DNA of 64,000 nucleotides from an uncultured Candidatus Melainabacteria bacterium. GTDB lineage: Bacteria > Cyanobacteriota > Vampirovibrionia > Gastranaerophilales > Gastranaerophilaceae. The notes under the pieces are model-generated. The model made no database searches. It was not told the origin of the DNA and was given only the letters and a program-made list of their open reading frames with translations. The DNA lies in NCBI GenBank assembly GCA_934700335.1, contig CAKUXM010000001.1, positions 186,001 to 250,000 of the forward strand, read 5' to 3'. The translations under genes were made by a program, and so were the position numbers. This document shows, piece by piece, positions 18,045-26,599 of the stretch (its first letter is position 1; the number at the start of each line of letters is the position of its first letter).

Positions 18045-18077
18045 AAACGGGGGCGAAGCTAAGCTTCGCCCCCGTTT
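18045..18077 (-). terminator. Palindromic terminator after the cupin gene
   Basis: AAACGGGGGCGAAGC, loop TAA, and the exact complement: a 15-bp perfect stem, 5 nt past the cupin stop codon, with a T-rich tail on the minus strand. Confidence 0.8.
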
Positions 18078-18082
18078 GAGGC

Positions 18083-18388
18083 TTACACTTTTATCAAAAT
18101 AAACTTACTTTCTTTGATACCCAAAACTTTATGTTGAACATCTTTTTTAAACATCAACATTTCGCCTTTTTCCACAACAAATTGTTGCGCATCAAAATGA
18201 AGTTCAATCTTGCCGTCAACAACATACACCGCTGCATTTTCTTTTGATGTATGTGTATCAATAATTTCGTCTTTACCAATAGCGACAAGCATTAACGAGC
18301 TTTCCCCATTCTCCATTAAAGATTTTTTATTAAATTTTTGACCGTCTAAATCAATTGCTTTTTCAACATCAAATACGTTATAAAACAT
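18083..18388 (-). CDS. Small single-domain cupin protein
   Basis: A 101-residue conserved beta-barrel of the cupin type. The sequence DTHTSKENAAVYVVDGKIELHF and the later GEMLMFKKDVQHKV correspond to the two cupin motifs, though metal ligands are reduced to a few His/Glu. Small cupins of this size include binding proteins, isomerases and dioxygenase-like enzymes; function cannot be told. The ribosome-binding site AAGGAGAT lies 4 nt before the ATG and is itself one arm of a hairpin (18392-18435). The gene follows the lipoprotein gene by 85 nt on the same strand. Confidence 0.8.
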   Translation of the reverse strand: MFYNVFDVEKAIDLDGQKFNKKSLMENGESSLMLVAIGKDEIIDTHTSKENAAVYVVDGKIELHFDAQQFVVEKGEMLMFKKDVQHKVLGIKESKFILIKV

Positions 18389-18391
18389 TTG

Positions 18392-18435
18392 TATCTCCTT
18401 TTTAACTTACCTACAAGTAAATTATCAAGGAGATA
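18392..18435 (-). promoter_or_regulatory. Hairpin that sequesters the cupin ribosome-binding site
   Basis: On the minus strand TATCTCCTT pairs perfectly over 9 bp with AAGGAGATA, which contains the Shine-Dalgarno sequence of the cupin gene. An inner TTAC/GTAA pair adds stability. Such a structure would hold translation low until it is opened by heat, a ligand or a protein. Confidence 0.55.
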
Positions 18436-18473
18436 GAAAAATTTGATATTACCTAACTTTACAAATATCTAGG

Positions 18474-19532
18474 TTATTTTTGTAATGCTTTTGCATCAGC
18501 AACTTTTAAAGCAAAATAAGGTTTGTTTTTATCTTGTAAAAAGATTACATATTGACCTGTTAAGTAGAAATATCTAGATTTTTGAGGTGGTTCTAGAGAA
18601 ACTCTCATCATTTCAATACCCGCTTCTGATTTAAGTTTTACACCTACGTTATCCATTTTGAATTCTACTGTTTCTATTGCTTTTGCAATTACTAAATCAC
18701 TATTTTTAATAGCTTTATTACAAAGTTCGCCAAATAAAGTTTCAGTTTTAAAATCTAAATTTGGAATTTTAAGTTCATCATTTTTTGTAAATTCTCTATT
18801 TGTTTTTGATACATTGGCTTTTTTATTCATATCTGCATAATATTCAGAGAAAGTCTTGTTATCATTAGTTCTATATAAATAAACAACGTCATTTTGCTTA
18901 GTTTTTAAAGATACAGCAAAATCGTTCATATCGTTATAGAAAAGAACATTTACGATATCTCTTGCGCTTGTTTTGCTAGATTTTAAAATACCAAAATATT
19001 CAACATCACCTTCGCTACCTTTAAAAGCCTCTGGTTTTAATTTATTTAAAGCTTTTGCGTATTCAAAATCTTTCTTTAACATTGCATATAAGATATAATG
19101 CCCATCTTCTGGAGTCCAATCAAAATTGTCTAAAATATCACTTTTTTCATTAAATTTATCTTTGATACCTTTTTCAATTTCTTTTTTCAATTTTTTAGAG
19201 GCTAAACCCCATTTTTTGTAATAAGCATCTTCTGAAATATTTTCTGCCTTGAAAGATTGTTTATTCAAGTCTTCAGCCATTTGAGATTTGCCATTAACAA
19301 ATTCAATTGGTTGTTTTAACAATTCGTCCATTAAATCGTTCCAAACAAGTTGGAAAGTACCAACCCAAACTTGGTTGCTTGAAGTTGATTTACTGTCCAT
19401 AGTTGCTAAAACATCTAAATTTTTAACAACATTTGTAGAAACGCTAGGAGTTTTTCTTCTATGACAAGCGCATGTTGAAAGCCCACTCATAAAGAATAAA
19501 ACCGCTAAAAATAAAATACATAGTTTTTTCAT
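18474..19532 (-). CDS. Secreted lipoprotein-like protein with possible serpin-type fold
   Basis: A protein of 352 residues. A hydrophobic signal sequence (residues 4-20) is followed by STCAC, possible lipobox-like cysteines, so it is likely exported and perhaps lipid-anchored. The C-terminal half resembles the serpin layout: a VLFYNDMNDFAVSLK strand pair, IPNLDFKTETLFGEL, then VEFKMDNVGVKLKSEAGIEM in the place of the hinge 'EVNEEGTEA'. It ends with FYLTGQYVIFLQDKNKPYFAL, like the serpin closing strands. Length also fits. The match is by pattern only, and the hinge lacks the run of small residues that inhibitory serpins need. Otherwise it is a hypothetical lipoprotein. Confidence 0.6.
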   Translation of the reverse strand: MKKLCILFLAVLFFMSGLSTCACHRRKTPSVSTNVVKNLDVLATMDSKSTSSNQVWVGTFQLVWNDLMDELLKQPIEFVNGKSQMAEDLNKQSFKAENISEDAYYKKWGLASKKLKKEIEKGIKDKFNEKSDILDNFDWTPEDGHYILYAMLKKDFEYAKALNKLKPEAFKGSEGDVEYFGILKSSKTSARDIVNVLFYNDMNDFAVSLKTKQNDVVYLYRTNDNKTFSEYYADMNKKANVSKTNREFTKNDELKIPNLDFKTETLFGELCNKAIKNSDLVIAKAIETVEFKMDNVGVKLKSEAGIEMMRVSLEPPQKSRYFYLTGQYVIFLQDKNKPYFALKVADAKALQK

Positions 19533-19614
19533 AATGTAATTCCTTTTTAATAATAACTTTACCTTTTAGACATTATGGCATAAAATGTGATAAAATAAAA
19601 TAAAGGAGAAATTT

Positions 19615-19899
19615 ATGAAAAAGATTTTAACTATCACTTTATTAATAGCAATGACAAGCTTTTCAATTCCAGCCTTTGCCGGCACACATGGTAAAGACGG
19701 AAAAATTTCACCACGTAGTGTTGGTGCATGTGCATGCTCGTTATTAGTTTGGCCAGGTATTGGACAGGCAATCAACGAACAATCTGTGGAAAAAGATGTA
19801 ACTCATGCAATCTTAGGTTTGACAGGTATTTTTAGATTTTGGTCAGCATACGATGCTTTGATTGACCGTCAAGGTGGAGTTTGGCACCATAGAATTTAG
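19615..19899 (+). CDS. Small exported protein of unknown function
   Basis: A protein of 94 residues. A clear signal peptide (MKKILTITLL...AFA, cleavage before GTHGKDG) leaves about 70 residues with one hydrophobic segment (SVGACACSLLVWPGIGQAI) and a second moderately hydrophobic one (HAILGLTGIFRFWSAYDAL), so the mature form may sit in a membrane as a hairpin. The ribosome-binding site GGAG is well placed. It is divergent from the lipoprotein gene and ended by a 38-bp palindrome. No family is recognised. Confidence 0.75.
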   Translation: MKKILTITLLIAMTSFSIPAFAGTHGKDGKISPRSVGACACSLLVWPGIGQAINEQSVEKDVTHAILGLTGIFRFWSAYDALIDRQGGVWHHRI

Positions 19900-19922
19900 T
19901 TAAATCTAGTTATTTATATGTT

Positions 19923-19960
19923 TTAAGGGGCGAATTTGCATATGCAAATTCGCCCCTTAA
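19923..19960. terminator. 38-bp perfect palindrome, probable terminator
   Basis: TTAAGGGGCGAATTTGCAT followed directly by its exact complement, with no loop bases. It lies 24 nt after a stop codon. It shares the GGGGCGAA outer stem of the other hairpins in the window. Confidence 0.7.
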
Positions 19961-20022
19961 TTTACCCTTTCTTTAACACATTCCTTAACATTTTCATAAC
20001 AATTGCACCAAAAAGTTAAGAC

Positions 20023-20048
20023 TTTGTTAATTATACGGAATTAACAAA
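20023..20048. promoter_or_regulatory. Perfect inverted repeat upstream of hsp20, possible operator
   Basis: TTTGTTAATT, 6 nt, AATTAACAAA: a 10-bp perfect inverted repeat about 58 nt before the Hsp20 start. It is AT-only in its arms apart from one G/C pair, so it suits a dimeric DNA-binding protein better than an RNA hairpin. It is not the CIRCE sequence of HrcA. Confidence 0.4.
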
Positions 20049-20105
20049 AAAAAGAGTTATAACAATAGTGTAAGAAGTAAAGAGAAAAGAATTGGAGGTA
20101 TAAAA

Positions 20106-20549
20106 ATGAGATTTAATGTTATTGAAAGAGAACCGGATTATTGTTTCACAAATATGCGTAACAACTTAGAAAACTTATTGAACGCCGTAATGGTAGGCGA
20201 TGCTACTGATTCTGAAAACCGATTTTTCCAACCATTGTCAGAAGTTAGAGAAAATGAAAAAGAATACAAAGTTTCTGTTCAACTTCCCGGTATCAAAAAA
20301 GAAGATATCAACATTGAATTGGATAATAACAGTTTAACAATTTCTGCAGAAAGCAAATTTGAAGAAATGAAAGACAATGAAAACATGCACTATTCACAAT
20401 TCTCATATGGTAAATACCATAGAACTTTTGAATTTGCTAAAGACGTAGATGCAGAACATTCTAACTGCGAATACAAAGACGGTATTTTACAAATCACATT
20501 AAAGAAAATGGCTGAAAAAAAAGAAACAAAAACACTAAAAATTCAATAA
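20106..20549 (+). CDS. Small heat-shock protein, Hsp20/alpha-crystallin family
   Basis: A protein of 147 residues. The alpha-crystallin domain covers about 45-140, with PLSEVRENEKEYKVSVQLPG at its start, IKKEDINIELDNNSLTI in the middle, and the closing YKDGILQITLKK (family motif G-x-L). A short helical N-terminus and a C-terminal tail (TKTLKIQ, containing an I/L-x-I/Q type anchor) complete it. It is an ATP-independent holdase that binds unfolding proteins and forms large oligomers. The ribosome-binding site TTGGAGG is strong. It is a single-gene unit with its own terminator. Confidence 0.93.
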   Translation: MRFNVIEREPDYCFTNMRNNLENLLNAVMVGDATDSENRFFQPLSEVRENEKEYKVSVQLPGIKKEDINIELDNNSLTISAESKFEEMKDNENMHYSQFSYGKYHRTFEFAKDVDAEHSNCEYKDGILQITLKKMAEKKETKTLKIQ

Positions 20550-20571
20550 TGTGAGTGGTAAGTAAATTACT

Positions 20572-20606
20572 AAGAGGGCGATTTCGTAAAACGAAATCGC
20601 CCTCTT
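20572..20606. terminator. Palindromic bidirectional terminator
   Basis: AAGAGGGCGATTTCGT, loop AAA, and the exact complement followed by a T-run. It lies between the convergent hsp20 and transporter genes. Confidence 0.85.
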
Positions 20607-20624
20607 TTTTTATTAATAATTAAA

Positions 20625-21806
20625 CTAACCTTTTTTAGGTAAAGTCTTCACACCAATTAGACCGATATAACCGAAAGAGATAAGACCTACGATTATTAAA
20701 GCTACCGGTAAAGAAGTTAATTTATCTAAGAACCCGATAATTGGAGCTGTTACAGCACCACCGACGATTGTTGTACAAAGAATACCAGCAACAGCGCCTT
20801 CTTCTTTTTTATCAAATGAGTTTACACATAAAGAGAAGATACTTGGAAACATAATTGATAAAAAGAAACCAACTAAAATAAAGCAAGCTGCAGAAACCAT
20901 TTTATCTGGAACAACAACTGCAAAAACTAAGGCAACAAAAGCACCGATTGCATATAATAAAAGAGCTTTTGAAGTATTCAAGTAATTCAAAAGAATACCA
21001 CCCGTAAAACGGCCTACCGCCAAAAACCCCCAGTATAAACCAACAACCATAGCTGCTGAACTTTTTAACATTTCAAATTTATCAACCAAGAAAGTTGAAA
21101 TCCAAGTTGCAACACCAACTTCTATACCAACATAAACAAATATACCCATTGCAAACATAATCATCAAAGGGTTTTTTACAAGATTAAGATAATCTTTTGC
21201 AGAAGGTTTTTCGCCATGTTTTTCGTGAACTTCCGGAATATTTGTTAAGAATACCCAAACTGCAACTATCATTGCCAATACTGAAAATACGTAATAAATT
21301 GATTGCCAGTGGAAACCTAAGTTTCTGATTAAGAAACCGATTAAGAAACCACCGCCTAATCCACCAACACCAACAAAAATTTGTGTCAATGTTAGATTTC
21401 TAGAATATTTTGTTTCATCTTCATCAATACCTTTTACTAATAAGTTTGAAACCATTTGTAAAGTAGTAACACCAATACCAATAATAAATAGTGAAAATAA
21501 CCCCACGATATATTCTGGAATAATAGCAAAAAGTATTGAACCTAAGAATACTAAACCAATACCAAATAAAAACATTTTTTTATTACCAAACTTATCTAAT
21601 AAAATACCCTGAGGAAAACTTGTTAAACCATAAGCCATGAAAAATACAGAGCCTAAGAAAGTTAACACCATGCTACTAAGATGGAATGAATCTTTCCAGT
21701 ATGGTAATAAAACACCAGGAATATTTGTAATCAAGGAAAATGTAAAATAGTTTAAGCATAACAATGCTAAAAGTGGAATGTTTGTTTTTCTTTTTGTTTC
21801 TTGCAT
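20625..21806 (-). CDS. MFS transporter, sugar-permease-like
   Basis: A protein of 393 residues with about 12 hydrophobic segments. The loop between helices 2 and 3 reads GILLDKFGNKKMFLFG, the major facilitator signature G-x3-D-x2-G-x-[RK]. Length and the N-terminal layout (ALLCLNYFTFSLITNIPGVLLPYW) resemble FucP/YfmI-type permeases, which take up sugars or other small solutes by proton symport. The substrate cannot be inferred; no metabolic gene is linked. Single transcription unit. Confidence 0.85.
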   Translation of the reverse strand: MQETKRKTNIPLLALLCLNYFTFSLITNIPGVLLPYWKDSFHLSSMVLTFLGSVFFMAYGLTSFPQGILLDKFGNKKMFLFGIGLVFLGSILFAIIPEYIVGLFSLFIIGIGVTTLQMVSNLLVKGIDEDETKYSRNLTLTQIFVGVGGLGGGFLIGFLIRNLGFHWQSIYYVFSVLAMIVAVWVFLTNIPEVHEKHGEKPSAKDYLNLVKNPLMIMFAMGIFVYVGIEVGVATWISTFLVDKFEMLKSSAAMVVGLYWGFLAVGRFTGGILLNYLNTSKALLLYAIGAFVALVFAVVVPDKMVSAACFILVGFFLSIMFPSIFSLCVNSFDKKEEGAVAGILCTTIVGGAVTAPIIGFLDKLTSLPVALIIVGLISFGYIGLIGVKTLPKKG

Positions 21807-21949
21807 TTGGGTATCTCTTTTCTTTTAAAATTTATAAAACTATTCTACAATTTTAACAGAAAAATAAAGTTTAAAAAATAAAAAATAATTACGTTAAGAA
21901 TTGTAATATTTCATGCTCAAATATAGCAAATTTATAGCTTTTAGGTTGT

Positions 21950-21955
21950 TATAAT
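21950..21955 (+). promoter_or_regulatory. -10 box for the phosphoesterase gene
   Basis: TATAAT preceded by TTGT, 45 nt before the TTG start; the -35 region is weak. Confidence 0.4.
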
Positions 21956-21999
21956 ATATATAAGTAGGTGTGGTAAATTTTTAGTGTGGGGTCAAGGTT

Positions 22000-23784
22000 T
22001 TGAAAATTTCTCCTTTCAATCATTTCAATCCAAGAAATAATGTATCGTTTGGCGAAGCTAGAGTTAACATTCTAGCTATGTCAGATAGTCATGGTCAAAT
22101 TGAATCATTGCCAGCAGCTTTTGATGCTATCGAATACAAAAAAGCTGAAATTTTTGATGCTCCAAAAGTAGCAACAGCAGACAAACCTCAAATGCCTAAA
22201 AATTATATAAACTTATTCACTCATGCTGGAGATTGGTTTATCAACCCTGCTAAAAAAGGTTTTATTGGCGATCCAAACGCTACTGCTGCTAGCAACCAAG
22301 TTAAATTGATGAACACATTCTTAGATGAAATCAAAAAAGATGTTCCTGATTTAGAAGGTTATTACACATTAGGTAATCACTGTATGGACGACGGCGACGA
22401 ATTAGCTGTTAAAGAATTAACAAAAGCAGACGTTACAACTCTTTTGACTAACGTTAACTTAAAAAATTCTAAATCTATTACAGATTTAACTCCAGAAGAA
22501 CAAGAAAAATTCAAAGAACAAGCTATTATTGAAATTCCAGATGATAAAAATCCAAACTTAAAACACAAAGTTTTAATGTTAGGTATGACAACTCCAAGCG
22601 TTGATTTCTATTTACCAGGACAAGTTAAAGGTCTTGATATCGTTGATAGAAACGCTAAAAAAGATGTTCAATTAACAGAAAAAGATTTTACAAAATCTTA
22701 TGAAAAATTAAATAAGATTATCGGTGAATTCAAAAACGAAAATCCAAACGGTGCAGTTGTGTTATTAAGCCACAACGGTAATCCTGTTGCTAATATGATT
22801 GTTAAAAACGTACCAAACATTGACGTTATCGTAAACGGTCATGACCACAAAAAAGAAAATCACATCGCTACAAACCCTACAACAGGCAACCAAACACTAA
22901 TCACATCATTGTACCAAAACAATAAAAAATTCAGTTCTATCAAATTACACTTTGATGATGACGGTAAATTAGATACTATCAACAACAAAGACTTCTACAC
23001 AGAAGATGTATTGAACGAAAAGAAAGCTAAAGAAGCTACAAACCCAATTGAAGCTACAAAGAAAAAAATCAATCCTGTACAAGCTCAATTAGACAAATTA
23101 CTAGGCGAAGATTTTAAACCAAGCGTATTCGTTTCTGGGCCTACAAACATCGAAGCTTTAAGTACAGACGGTATCAGAAACTCAGCTAACTTGTTAGCAA
23201 ACTTCACATCAGACGTTGTAAAAGAACAATACGAAAAACACGGTGGCGAAGCTGATATCGTAGGGTTACAAACAGCAAGTATTAGACAAACTTTACCAGT
23301 TAACGGCTGGACAAGCAATATCAAATTATTAAACTTATTCTGTGGTAGAACAGTTGCACTGGGTGCTTTACAAAAAGCAGACTTAAAAGGTGCAGATATT
23401 ACAAAATTTGTTATTGAAAACTACGGCGACAACATGAAAAACAGAAGCCGTAACCCATTAGTTCAATACTCTGGAATGAGAATTAACAAAGGTCAATTTG
23501 ATAACTTATTAATGTCTGGCAACGCTACTATGAAAGATTATGCAAATTGCTTAGAAGTTAAAGATAAAAACGGCGAATACCAAAAACTTGATATGGAAAA
23601 AACTTACAAGGTTGCTCTTCCAGAAGAATTATTCGTAGTACCAAACGTTAAAACTTTAATGAATATGAAAGACAAATTCCAACCAACAGGCTATAATGCA
23701 GATGATTTGTTTATGGAATATGTAAAAGATAACGATTACAAAATTTCAATGGATAAATCAGCAGACGTAAGAGTTGTTGAATAA
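22000..23784 (+). CDS. UshA/5'-nucleotidase-type metallophosphoesterase without signal peptide
   Basis: A protein of 594 residues. An N-terminal calcineurin-like phosphoesterase domain shows the two-metal motifs in order: MSDSHG near 28, HAGDW, LGNHCMDDGDE, LLSHNGN and VNGHDHKKENH. It is followed by a 5'-nucleotidase C-terminal domain (about 375-594), with SNIKLLNLFCGRTV typical of the substrate-binding part. Family members are normally periplasmic and hydrolyse nucleotides or UDP-sugars. Here no signal peptide exists. The N-terminus begins KISPFNHFNPRNNVSFGEA, the short motif found in several proteins of this window. The start is a TTG with AAGG close by. It is ended by paired terminators. 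Confidence 0.85.
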   Translation: MKISPFNHFNPRNNVSFGEARVNILAMSDSHGQIESLPAAFDAIEYKKAEIFDAPKVATADKPQMPKNYINLFTHAGDWFINPAKKGFIGDPNATAASNQVKLMNTFLDEIKKDVPDLEGYYTLGNHCMDDGDELAVKELTKADVTTLLTNVNLKNSKSITDLTPEEQEKFKEQAIIEIPDDKNPNLKHKVLMLGMTTPSVDFYLPGQVKGLDIVDRNAKKDVQLTEKDFTKSYEKLNKIIGEFKNENPNGAVVLLSHNGNPVANMIVKNVPNIDVIVNGHDHKKENHIATNPTTGNQTLITSLYQNNKKFSSIKLHFDDDGKLDTINNKDFYTEDVLNEKKAKEATNPIEATKKKINPVQAQLDKLLGEDFKPSVFVSGPTNIEALSTDGIRNSANLLANFTSDVVKEQYEKHGGEADIVGLQTASIRQTLPVNGWTSNIKLLNLFCGRTVALGALQKADLKGADITKFVIENYGDNMKNRSRNPLVQYSGMRINKGQFDNLLMSGNATMKDYANCLEVKDKNGEYQKLDMEKTYKVALPEELFVVPNVKTLMNMKDKFQPTGYNADDLFMEYVKDNDYKISMDKSADVRVVE

Positions 23785-23811
23785 TAAAATTAAACATTAA
23801 ATAACGATGAT

Positions 23812-23849
23812 AAGAGCGAGCGACATTTTGAAAAATGTCGCTCGCTCTT
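23812..23849. terminator. Palindromic terminator (first of a tandem pair)
   Basis: An 18-bp perfect stem beginning AAGAGCGAGCGACATTTT with a 2-nt loop and a T-run. Confidence 0.85.
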
Positions 23850-23857
23850 TTTACAAT

Positions 23858-23896
23858 AAAAAGGCGAACTGAGATTTTATCTCAGTTCGCCTTTTT
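23858..23896. terminator. Palindromic terminator (second of a tandem pair)
   Basis: AAAAAGGCGAACTGAGAT, loop TTT, and the exact complement. It sits next to the stop of the convergent nitroreductase gene, so each of the two genes has its own hairpin. Confidence 0.85.
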
Positions 23897-23909
23897 TAAA
23901 GTTATAAAT

Positions 23910-24800
23910 TTATGAATAATTCCAAATAAATCTTTTAATGCGTTGCATAATTGAAAAATCTTTTGGTTTTGGTTTAACAGAAACAATGCTCACTTCATCT
24001 GGTTGAGTTGTTCTTGTGTATTTAGTATCAGAAGGGCCAAACAACATTACATAACTCATTTTGTAATGTTCTGGAATTTCTAAAAGTTCGCTCATTTCTG
24101 GGAACATTTTAAAACAATTTGCCGCTAACCCGCACCAAAGAGTTGCTACTCCAAGACTTTGAGCATAAAGTTCAAAATAGCTTAGAGCGATGATTGGGTC
24201 AACATCTTTGCAAGGTGCATCAAGAGGAGTTGAAACAACCAACATGTGAGGTGCGTTTCTGAAGATTACATCTTCACCACTTAGGATTGCTTTTGCATAG
24301 CGACCAAATTTCTTTTTAACACCGTCAAAAGGTTTTGGAGCTTTTTCAATAAATCTAGTTAATTTGTTATTTACATAATCACGATAATCATGCATAACTC
24401 GCATATCATCAACGAATGAGAAATGTAGTCGGTGATTATTTACACCTGTAGGAACCCATTTCAACATATTTTTTAATTTATTCATTCTTTCTTCATCAAG
24501 ATTTTCTTGTTTATATTTTCTATAACTTCTTCTTGATTTAATAAGACGTAAAATTTCATCTGAATTATAATCTTCATTTACCAATTCAGAGTTTTCAGCT
24601 TTTCTCTCATGAATTGATAAAGCGCCAGTTGGACAAATCGCAAAACAGTGTTGGCATTTTATACAACGAGCTTCGCCTTGTTCAGCCCAGCAAGGGATAT
24701 TTTCATCTTTATCCATTACAAGACATTTTGCAATGCAATCTCCAATACATTTACCGCATTTAATACATTTTTCTTTATCTACTTTTAAATTTTTATACAT
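23910..24800 (-). CDS. Ferredoxin-nitroreductase fusion flavoprotein
   Basis: A protein of 296 residues. The first 60 carry two 4Fe-4S binding clusters (CIKCGKCIGDC and CIKCQHCFAICPTGAL, each C-x2-C-x2-C-x3-C). A nitroreductase FMN domain follows from about residue 85 (LIKSRRSYRKYKQENLDEE, WVPTGVNNHRLHF, and SLGVATLWCGLAAN near the C-terminal third). Such fusions pass electrons from ferredoxin-type centres to FMN and reduce unknown substrates in anaerobes. The iron-sulphur centres suggest a strictly anaerobic setting. It is divergent from the ABC-F gene. Confidence 0.88.
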   Translation of the reverse strand: MYKNLKVDKEKCIKCGKCIGDCIAKCLVMDKDENIPCWAEQGEARCIKCQHCFAICPTGALSIHERKAENSELVNEDYNSDEILRLIKSRRSYRKYKQENLDEERMNKLKNMLKWVPTGVNNHRLHFSFVDDMRVMHDYRDYVNNKLTRFIEKAPKPFDGVKKKFGRYAKAILSGEDVIFRNAPHMLVVSTPLDAPCKDVDPIIALSYFELYAQSLGVATLWCGLAANCFKMFPEMSELLEIPEHYKMSYVMLFGPSDTKYTRTTQPDEVSIVSVKPKPKDFSIMQRIKRFIWNYS

Positions 24801-24867
24801 AAAAATCTCCTTTTCTTTATCATGACGGAAACAAAATTTTTTACAAGTTAAAAAAAATTTTTTATGT

Positions 24868-24873
24868 TAAAAT
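24868..24873 (+). promoter_or_regulatory. -10 box close to the ABC-F start codon
   Basis: TAAAAT preceded by TGT (extended -10), 9 nt before the ATG, with no ribosome-binding site between. It predicts a nearly leaderless mRNA. Confidence 0.4.
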
Positions 24874-24882
24874 CTATATATT

Positions 24883-26517
24883 ATGATTACAACAGAAAAT
24901 TTAACAGTACGCTTTGGAACAGAAGCATTATTTGAAAACGTAAATATAAAATTTGCAGAAGGCAATTGTTATGGACTTATCGGTGCAAACGGTGCCGGCA
25001 AATCAACATTTTTAAAGGTTTTGTCTGGTGAACTTGAACCTACAAGTGGAGAAGTTCATATCAAAAAAGGACAAAGAATTGCAGTTTTAAAACAAAACCA
25101 CTTTGAATTTGACGAATTTACTGCAATTGACACAGTTATTATGGGTCATAAACATCTTTATGATGTTATGAAGGAAAAAGATGAACTGTATGCAAAACCA
25201 GATTTTAATGATGAAGACGGATTAAGAGTTGCAGAGTTAGAAACGGAATTTGCAGAAATGGACGGCTGGCAAGCTGAATCAGATGCATCATCTTTATTGA
25301 ATGATTTAGGCATTCCTCAAGATTTACATTATTCTTTAATGAAAGACCTGTCAGGCAGCGAAAAAGTTCGTGTATTATTAGCGCAAGCCTTGTTTGGAAC
25401 ACCAGACATTTTGCTTTTAGACGAACCTACAAACCATTTGGATTTAGCTACTATTACTTGGTTAGAAGATTTCTTAATTGATTTTCCAAATACCGTTATC
25501 GTTGTATCACACGACAGAAAATTTTTAGATAGAATTTGCACATACATTGCGGATATCGATTTTAGAAATATTCAACTTTACACAGGTAACTATTCTTTCT
25601 GGACACAAGCAAGTGCTTTGATTAGAAAACAAAAAGAAGAAAGAAATAAAAAGATTGAAGAAAAAGCAGAAGAATTTAAAAAATTTATCGCAAGATTTAG
25701 CGCTAACGCATCAAAAGCAAAACAAGCCACTTCAAGAAAAAATATGTTGGAAAAACTTACTCTTGAAGATATCAAACCTTCTACAAGAAAATATCCTAGC
25801 ATTTATTTCAAATACTCAAAAATGCCTGGTAAAGATGTTTTGTCAGTTAGCGGATTAAAGAAATCTATCAATGATGAACTTTTAATTAAAGCTTTGTCTT
25901 TTGACGTTACTCAAGGTGAAAAAATTGCTTTCATTTCTAAAAACCAATTAGCAGTAACAGCCTTGTTTGAAATTTTAGAAGGTAAAATGGAACCAGATGA
26001 AGGTCAAGTAAACTGGGGCGTTACAGCGACACATTCATACTGTCCAAAAGATAATAGCGAATTTTTTACAGAAGATAAAAACCTAATCCAATGGCTAGGT
26101 CAATATTCCCAAGAGCAACATATCAGTTTCTTGAGAGGTTATTTAGGCAGAATGTTATTTTCTGGTGAAGATGCTGAAAAATCAGTTACAGTTCTTTCTG
26201 GTGGAGAAAAAGTTCGTTGTATGTTTGCAAAAACAATGATTAAAGAATCAAACGTGTTATTATTTGATGAACCTACAAACCACTTGGACTTGGAAGCAAT
26301 TACATCATTGAACAATGCGTTAATTGATTATACTGGAACAGTTTTATTCACATCACAAGATTACCAATTTATTAATACCGTTGCAGATAGAATTATTGAA
26401 ATAACTCCGAACGGATATTTGAATTACCAAATGAAATACGAAGATTATTTGGCAAACCCAGATGTGCAAAAGAAAAGAGAACAACTATATAATATGCCTA
26501 TAAAAGCAAAGAAATAG
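24883..26517 (+). CDS. ABC-F family ATPase (translation factor type) with degenerate second Walker A
   Basis: A soluble protein of 544 residues with two ABC domains and no membrane segments. Domain 1 has Walker A GANGAGKST near 38, signature LSGSEKVRV and LLLDEPTNHLD. The Lys/Glu-rich interdomain linker (about 245-300) is typical of ABC-F proteins that enter the ribosomal E site. Domain 2 keeps the signature LSGGEKVRC and LLFDEPTNHLDLEA. Its Walker A position, however, reads FISKNQLAVTALF, without the GKS/T lysine, so site binding or hydrolysis there is probably lost. Overall layout fits the YbiT/YkpA branch. Drug resistance is possible, but a general translation role is more usual. Confidence 0.88.
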   Translation: MITTENLTVRFGTEALFENVNIKFAEGNCYGLIGANGAGKSTFLKVLSGELEPTSGEVHIKKGQRIAVLKQNHFEFDEFTAIDTVIMGHKHLYDVMKEKDELYAKPDFNDEDGLRVAELETEFAEMDGWQAESDASSLLNDLGIPQDLHYSLMKDLSGSEKVRVLLAQALFGTPDILLLDEPTNHLDLATITWLEDFLIDFPNTVIVVSHDRKFLDRICTYIADIDFRNIQLYTGNYSFWTQASALIRKQKEERNKKIEEKAEEFKKFIARFSANASKAKQATSRKNMLEKLTLEDIKPSTRKYPSIYFKYSKMPGKDVLSVSGLKKSINDELLIKALSFDVTQGEKIAFISKNQLAVTALFEILEGKMEPDEGQVNWGVTATHSYCPKDNSEFFTEDKNLIQWLGQYSQEQHISFLRGYLGRMLFSGEDAEKSVTVLSGGEKVRCMFAKTMIKESNVLLFDEPTNHLDLEAITSLNNALIDYTGTVLFTSQDYQFINTVADRIIEITPNGYLNYQMKYEDYLANPDVQKKREQLYNMPIKAKK

Positions 26518-26599
26518 TACTTTTAAATAATCCTATATTCAGAGGATTAAAATATATGAAAAATAATTTATCATATTTCTTGGAGACGAGGTAAGAAAT

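Noticed and set aside
20023..20048. CIRCE element (HrcA site) upstream of hsp20
   Set aside because: The arms are TTTGTTAATT/AATTAACAAA, not TTAGCACTC/GAGTGCTAA.
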